The notes beneath the pieces were generated by a model that worked only from the letters and a program-made list of their open reading frames with translations, ran no database searches and was not told the origin of the DNA. Shown piece by piece: positions 60,953-64,000 of a DNA stretch of 64,000 bases; the first letter of the stretch is position 1, and each line of letters begins with the position of its first letter. The translations under genes and the position numbers were made by a program. This DNA comes from Armatimonadota bacterium (GTDB taxonomy: Bacteria > Armatimonadota > Zipacnadia > JAUWAU01): positions 124,001 through 188,000 of the forward strand of contig JAUWAU010000005.1 of the NCBI GenBank assembly GCA_030601885.1, written 5' to 3'.

Positions 60953-62227
60953 TCAGTTGCCCGAGCCGCCGGCGACTTCTGCCGTCTCTTCCTGCGCGCT
61001 GTACGCGCCGCAGCTCCCAATCTGCGATATCGGATACGGCATCTGGCTCTCATCTGGGATGCTGTCTATGTATTTGGCCCTGAATTCCTGGTCCTGCATG
61101 CGGCAATGATCACAGCGGTCGCGGTACGCCTCATGGGACGTCATGCGCAGCCAGATATCGCGCAGCGGCTCGTCCTGGATGTTGCCGAAGGCAAGCGGCG
61201 TGAAGTCGCACGGCGTGATGTGGCCGCTGGAGGTCATGTAGAACTGGAAATAGCCGGCAAAGCACCCGAACCCGTCGGAGCTGTTGACATGCGCCTGTAC
61301 CTGGGCGCCTGGGAGCTGCGGATCCGTCCTGCACCGCCTGGACAGCTCCCTGAGGGCCTCTTTGTCCTCGTCGGTAAGCAGTACTCCCTCTTCTTCTCGC
61401 AGCAACTTGCCCGTCGGCACGACGTCGAAAATGGTGACCTCGTGCGCGCCAATCTCTGTGGTGAGCTTCACCATCCGCTCGACCTGGCCGTTTTGCAGCG
61501 CTTCACGCGTGGCATAGGTTGAGAGGCCCGTGAGCAGACCGGCCTCTACGCACCGGCGGGCACCATCAATGGCCTTTTGCCAACAGCCCTTGACTCCCCG
61601 AAGCCGATCGTGCTCCTGCGGAATCGGGCTATCGATGGAGATGAACAGGGAATACAGCCCCGCGTCCACTAGCTTCCGGACACGCTCCTCCGTCAACAGC
61701 AGACCGTTGGTAAAGATCATCGGCCGCGCTTGGTCGTAGTCTACGTGCCTGATATAATCGTAGATGCGCCGGTGCAGCAGCGGCTCGCCGCCCACGAAGA
61801 TGATGGTGACCACGCCGAGCGCCTGCACCTCCTCGATGAGGCGGAGCATTCGCTCTGGGGGAACTTCCGCCTGATCGGTCCGCATGAAATCGGCGGCGCT
61901 GCAATGCTTACACCTGCATTGGCAGCGATGTGTGATCGCCAGCGTGGCCGTGGTGGGCCAACGCTGCCCGGTGAACGTCTCTAGCAGGCGGCTGCTCGCC
62001 AGCTTGAGGGCGGCCTGGGAGGGGAACGGCGGCTGATACAGCGTGTACACGTTCGCCCCATTGTGCTGGGCAAGTACCTTCTGGTTGTTGAGCGAGGCGT
62101 AGTAGCCCTTGATCATCGCGTCCAGGCGGGCGCCCAGCGGCCCGATGCCTTCTACGCTCACCATCTTGTTCTCATCGACCCCGGCGCGCACGCCGAGGAG
62201 TGTGAACTCCTGTCGCTCAGCGCTCAT
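60953..62227 (-). CDS. radical SAM/SPASM-like protein
   Basis: 424 residues. An N-terminal region of about 95 residues precedes CQCRCKHC (C102, C106, C109). The core has VGGEPLLHRRIYDYI and FISIDSP. The C-terminus contains GFGCFAGYFQFYMTSSGH, HITPCDF and DRCDHCRMQD, like SPASM/twitch cluster ligands. Substrate unknown; the neighbours (nucleotidyltransferase, ABC exporter) suggest a modified polymer or peptide. The ATG at 62227 is preferred because a consensus promoter ends 70 bases upstream. Confidence 0.8.
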   Translation of the reverse strand: MSAERQEFTLLGVRAGVDENKMVSVEGIGPLGARLDAMIKGYYASLNNQKVLAQHNGANVYTLYQPPFPSQAALKLASSRLLETFTGQRWPTTATLAITHRCQCRCKHCSAADFMRTDQAEVPPERMLRLIEEVQALGVVTIIFVGGEPLLHRRIYDYIRHVDYDQARPMIFTNGLLLTEERVRKLVDAGLYSLFISIDSPIPQEHDRLRGVKGCWQKAIDGARRCVEAGLLTGLSTYATREALQNGQVERMVKLTTEIGAHEVTIFDVVPTGKLLREEEGVLLTDEDKEALRELSRRCRTDPQLPGAQVQAHVNSSDGFGCFAGYFQFYMTSSGHITPCDFTPLAFGNIQDEPLRDIWLRMTSHEAYRDRCDHCRMQDQEFRAKYIDSIPDESQMPYPISQIGSCGAYSAQEETAEVAGGSGN

Positions 62228-62299
62228 CGCTTGCCTCGCACGCCTGCTCCGACTTGCCCCCGCCCGCATAATACGACATTGCGTGGATGCCGATGCGAG

Positions 62300-62328
62300 A
62301 GTATAGGTTGGGCCTTGGGAATTGTCAA
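62300..62328 (-). promoter_or_regulatory. sigma-70 promoter, TTGACA-17-TATACT
   Basis: On the minus strand TTGACA (62328-62323) and TATACT (62305-62300) are exactly 17 bases apart. Transcription would start near 62292, 65 bases before the radical SAM start, and may continue into the ABC exporter gene. Confidence 0.8.
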
Positions 62329-62439
62329 CCAACCTCCTGACCCCGCAACCGTCGCCGTCCGACAAGGGCGACGTGCCGAAGTCGGGCAGCCGGTGTGCGA
62401 TGCGGTGGCGGGTGGCGGCTAACGCGTCTTCGGCCAGCA

Positions 62440-63465
62440 CTACGGTGCGATAACGTGGCAGCCATCCCCCGGCCCCACCACCCGCGTGCCGGCCGGCACC
62501 TCTGCAGACTCTTCTACGAGTACGCGTGACAGATGCGAGCCGGCCCCGACAGACGCTGCCGCAAAAATGGCCGAGTCCGTAATACTGCACCCGTCGGCCA
62601 CCCAGGCTCCCCTGGCTACGGATACGTTCGGCCCGATGGTGCCGGAGCCGACGACGGCCTCCGGCCCAATCCTCGCCGGCGCGACGATGTGGGCGTCGCT
62701 GGCGACCTTTGCCGACGGATCGACCAGCATGCCGTCAGGAGGTGAAGCGGCGCTGAGCATCAACGGCTCCAGCTTCAGAATGTCCCGCGGCCGCGCCACA
62801 TCGCACCAGTAGCCCTCCAGCTCGACCGCCCCCACCGGATGGCCCTGCCCTACCGTCGTTGCCGCCGCCTGGGTTAGCTCGTATTCTCCCCGTTCCGACA
62901 GGGGAGTCTGGCGAATCATCTCGAATATCAGCGGCGTGAAGCCAAAGATCCCCGAGTTGTTGAAGTTGGTCGTCGAGGTGCCGCGCGGCGGCTTCTCCAT
63001 GATCTTCTGCACCCGGCTTGCGTCCACGTAGACCGCTGCTCCCTCGAACGGATCGTCCACGCGATTCAGTGTGATGACGGCTTCCCATTTGCCCGAGTTG
63101 AGCTCTCGCACCAGGCGGGGGTAGTTGGTGGGGGCCGTCATGATGTCGCCGAAGGAACAGAGAAACGGCTCGCCTCCAATGAGCTCCTCACACAGGAGCG
63201 TCGCCGCGCCGTTTCCGTTGGCCACCTCCTGCACCACATAGTGGATCATGACGCCGAGCTGGGCGCCATCACCGAGGTGCTCGATCACTTGCTCCCGGAA
63301 CGGGCCGACGACGATTATCCACTCGTCTACGCCCGCGGCAGCGCCGCCGCCTATGATGTGTTCGATCATGGGCCGGCCCAGGAGCGGCGTGAGCGGCTTC
63401 GCCCGCCAATCCGTCAAGGGCGCCATGCGCGTGCCCTTGCCGGCGGCGAGTATGATCCCCTTCAT
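62440..63465 (-). CDS. sugar-phosphate nucleotidyltransferase with left-handed helix domain
   Basis: 341 residues. The N-terminus MKGIILAAGKGTRMAPLT is the nucleotidyltransferase signature, with KPLTPLLGRPMIEHII, SFGDIMTA and MEKPP following. From about residue 245 there are hexapeptide-type repeats (VDPSAKVASDAHIVAPARIG, VVGSGTIGPNVSVA), a left-handed beta-helix like GlmU and bacterial mannose-1-phosphate guanylyltransferases. It would make an NDP-sugar for a polymer. It ends 112 bp before the promoter of the next gene. Confidence 0.88.
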   Translation of the reverse strand: MKGIILAAGKGTRMAPLTDWRAKPLTPLLGRPMIEHIIGGGAAAGVDEWIIVVGPFREQVIEHLGDGAQLGVMIHYVVQEVANGNGAATLLCEELIGGEPFLCSFGDIMTAPTNYPRLVRELNSGKWEAVITLNRVDDPFEGAAVYVDASRVQKIMEKPPRGTSTTNFNNSGIFGFTPLIFEMIRQTPLSERGEYELTQAAATTVGQGHPVGAVELEGYWCDVARPRDILKLEPLMLSAASPPDGMLVDPSAKVASDAHIVAPARIGPEAVVGSGTIGPNVSVARGAWVADGCSITDSAIFAAASVGAGSHLSRVLVEESAEVPAGTRVVGPGDGCHVIAP

Positions 63466-63749
63466 TGCTGCGCCACGCTCACAACGCTTGACGTGACATT
63501 TCCCCACGCAAAGCTTACAGCCCTCCCGCGTGCTTCGGCGGCGCCGCCGTGCCGCTGACGAGTGCAGCGGCAGCCACGCTCGCCACGCACACAAACAGGG
63601 CTCGCATCTGTGGCACTCCCTCGGGCCGTGAGAGCGCGGGCTACATGTCCGCCATCAAGGGTGCAGTTCGGCCTTGTGGGAGGCATCTCCTCCGCGCCGC
63701 CTCGCGCCTGTCGGACGAAAGGCGAGTGCGGCAGAGGCTGCGCTGTACT

Positions 63750-64000
63750 TTAGGACTGCCGCTCGTCGGCCTCGGCGATGGCGCGGCGGAAGCGAGGCAT
63801 GTAGAGGAGATCGAAGAGGTCGAGTTTCTCGGGGAAAAAACGCGCACAGGCATCGCGGGCCTCTGCGATGATGCTGGCCTGCTGCTCCTCGCTCAGCCCA
63901 CCTCGGCGCAGTTGCGCCTCGACGCGATCCACAATGCTCTGCATCTTCCGCAGCCGCCGCGTCTCCGCGGCGACCGCGCGCTCCTCGGGCTCTTGCCGGT
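63750..64000 (-). CDS. C-terminal fragment of an unknown helical protein
   Basis: A minus-strand frame entering from the right edge is open for 83 residues to the stop at 63750. Visible: EERAVAAETRRLRKMQSIVD, VEAQLRRGGLSEEQQASIIA, CARFFPEKLDLFDLLYMPRF. It is helical with no recognised domain. An internal ATG at 63944 exists, but the reading continues well beyond it, so the gene probably starts outside the window. Confidence 0.5.
   Translation of the reverse strand, partial: RQEPEERAVAAETRRLRKMQSIVDRVEAQLRRGGLSEEQQASIIAEARDACARFFPEKLDLFDLLYMPRFRRAIAEADERQS

Noticed and set aside
1..64000. tRNA or rRNA genes
   Set aside because: I looked for T-loop consensus and clover-leaf patterns by eye and found none convincing.

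Overview
This is a GC-rich bacterial chromosome segment with tightly packed genes on both strands. The mix suggests an uncultured double-membraned lineage; Armatimonadota or a near relative is my best guess. Diderm features are an LptD/OstA-like protein directly upstream of secA and several predicted outer-membrane barrels and lipoproteins. A csaB gene preceded by a DUF5693 protein, DUF3866, and a retropepsin/DUF5678 pair fit Armatimonadota-like or Terrabacteria-type genomes. The phylum is inference, because the window holds no rRNA or tRNA.

Layout. 1-5.1 kb (minus): end of a possible sulfatase, an SPL-like radical SAM protein, a ThuA protein, a Tat-exported Gfo/Idh/MocA oxidoreductase and a beta-propeller lipoprotein. 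5.4-8.2 kb (plus): DUF3160 and CPBP proteins. 8.3-17.3 kb (minus): an ArnT-like glycosyltransferase, a VWA lipoprotein, a predicted barrel, then a cassette of a membrane protein, a radical SAM/SPASM enzyme with a PqqD-like N-terminus, a DUF2207-like membrane protein ending in Cys-His-Ser-Ala repeats, and a small partner. 17.6-29.3 kb (plus): a PEP-CTERM-like protein, a kinase, the lptD-like/secA/prfB run behind an excellent sigma-70 promoter, DUF5693, a truncated csaB, an NYN protein with a structured leader, and intact csaB. 29.5-38 kb (plus): three large surface proteins. 38.1-39.1 kb: a HicB/RelE toxin-antitoxin cluster. 39.2-41.4 kb (minus): rplU-rpmA-obg. 41.9-45.3 kb: Nudix, DUF3866 and an amidohydrolase pair. 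45.4-50.8 kb (minus): a Crp/Fnr regulator, a thioredoxin-fold gene interrupted by an in-frame TGA, the retropepsin pair, an MFS transporter and a methyltransferase. 52-58.7 kb (plus): an SGNH hydrolase, a CapD/PseB-type dehydratase and a giant BrxC/PglY-like ATPase. 59-64 kb (minus): an MsbA-type ABC exporter, a second radical SAM/SPASM protein and a sugar nucleotidyltransferase.

Most notable. (1) At 46473-47027 a TGA falls at the second Cys position of a CxxC motif, and a well-placed stem-loop follows it, so this is a candidate selenoprotein. (2) The radical SAM/SPASM gene beside the (CHSA)n-tailed membrane protein looks like a peptide-modification system. (3) A composite two-stem palindromic repeat occurs in three places in that cassette, one copy being translated at the N-terminus of the tailed protein. 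(4) The NYN gene lies between a csaB fragment and intact csaB and is preceded by a strong promoter and a terminator, suggesting a small RNA or attenuator. (5) prfB keeps the classical +1 programmed frameshift, showing that TGA is a real stop codon here.
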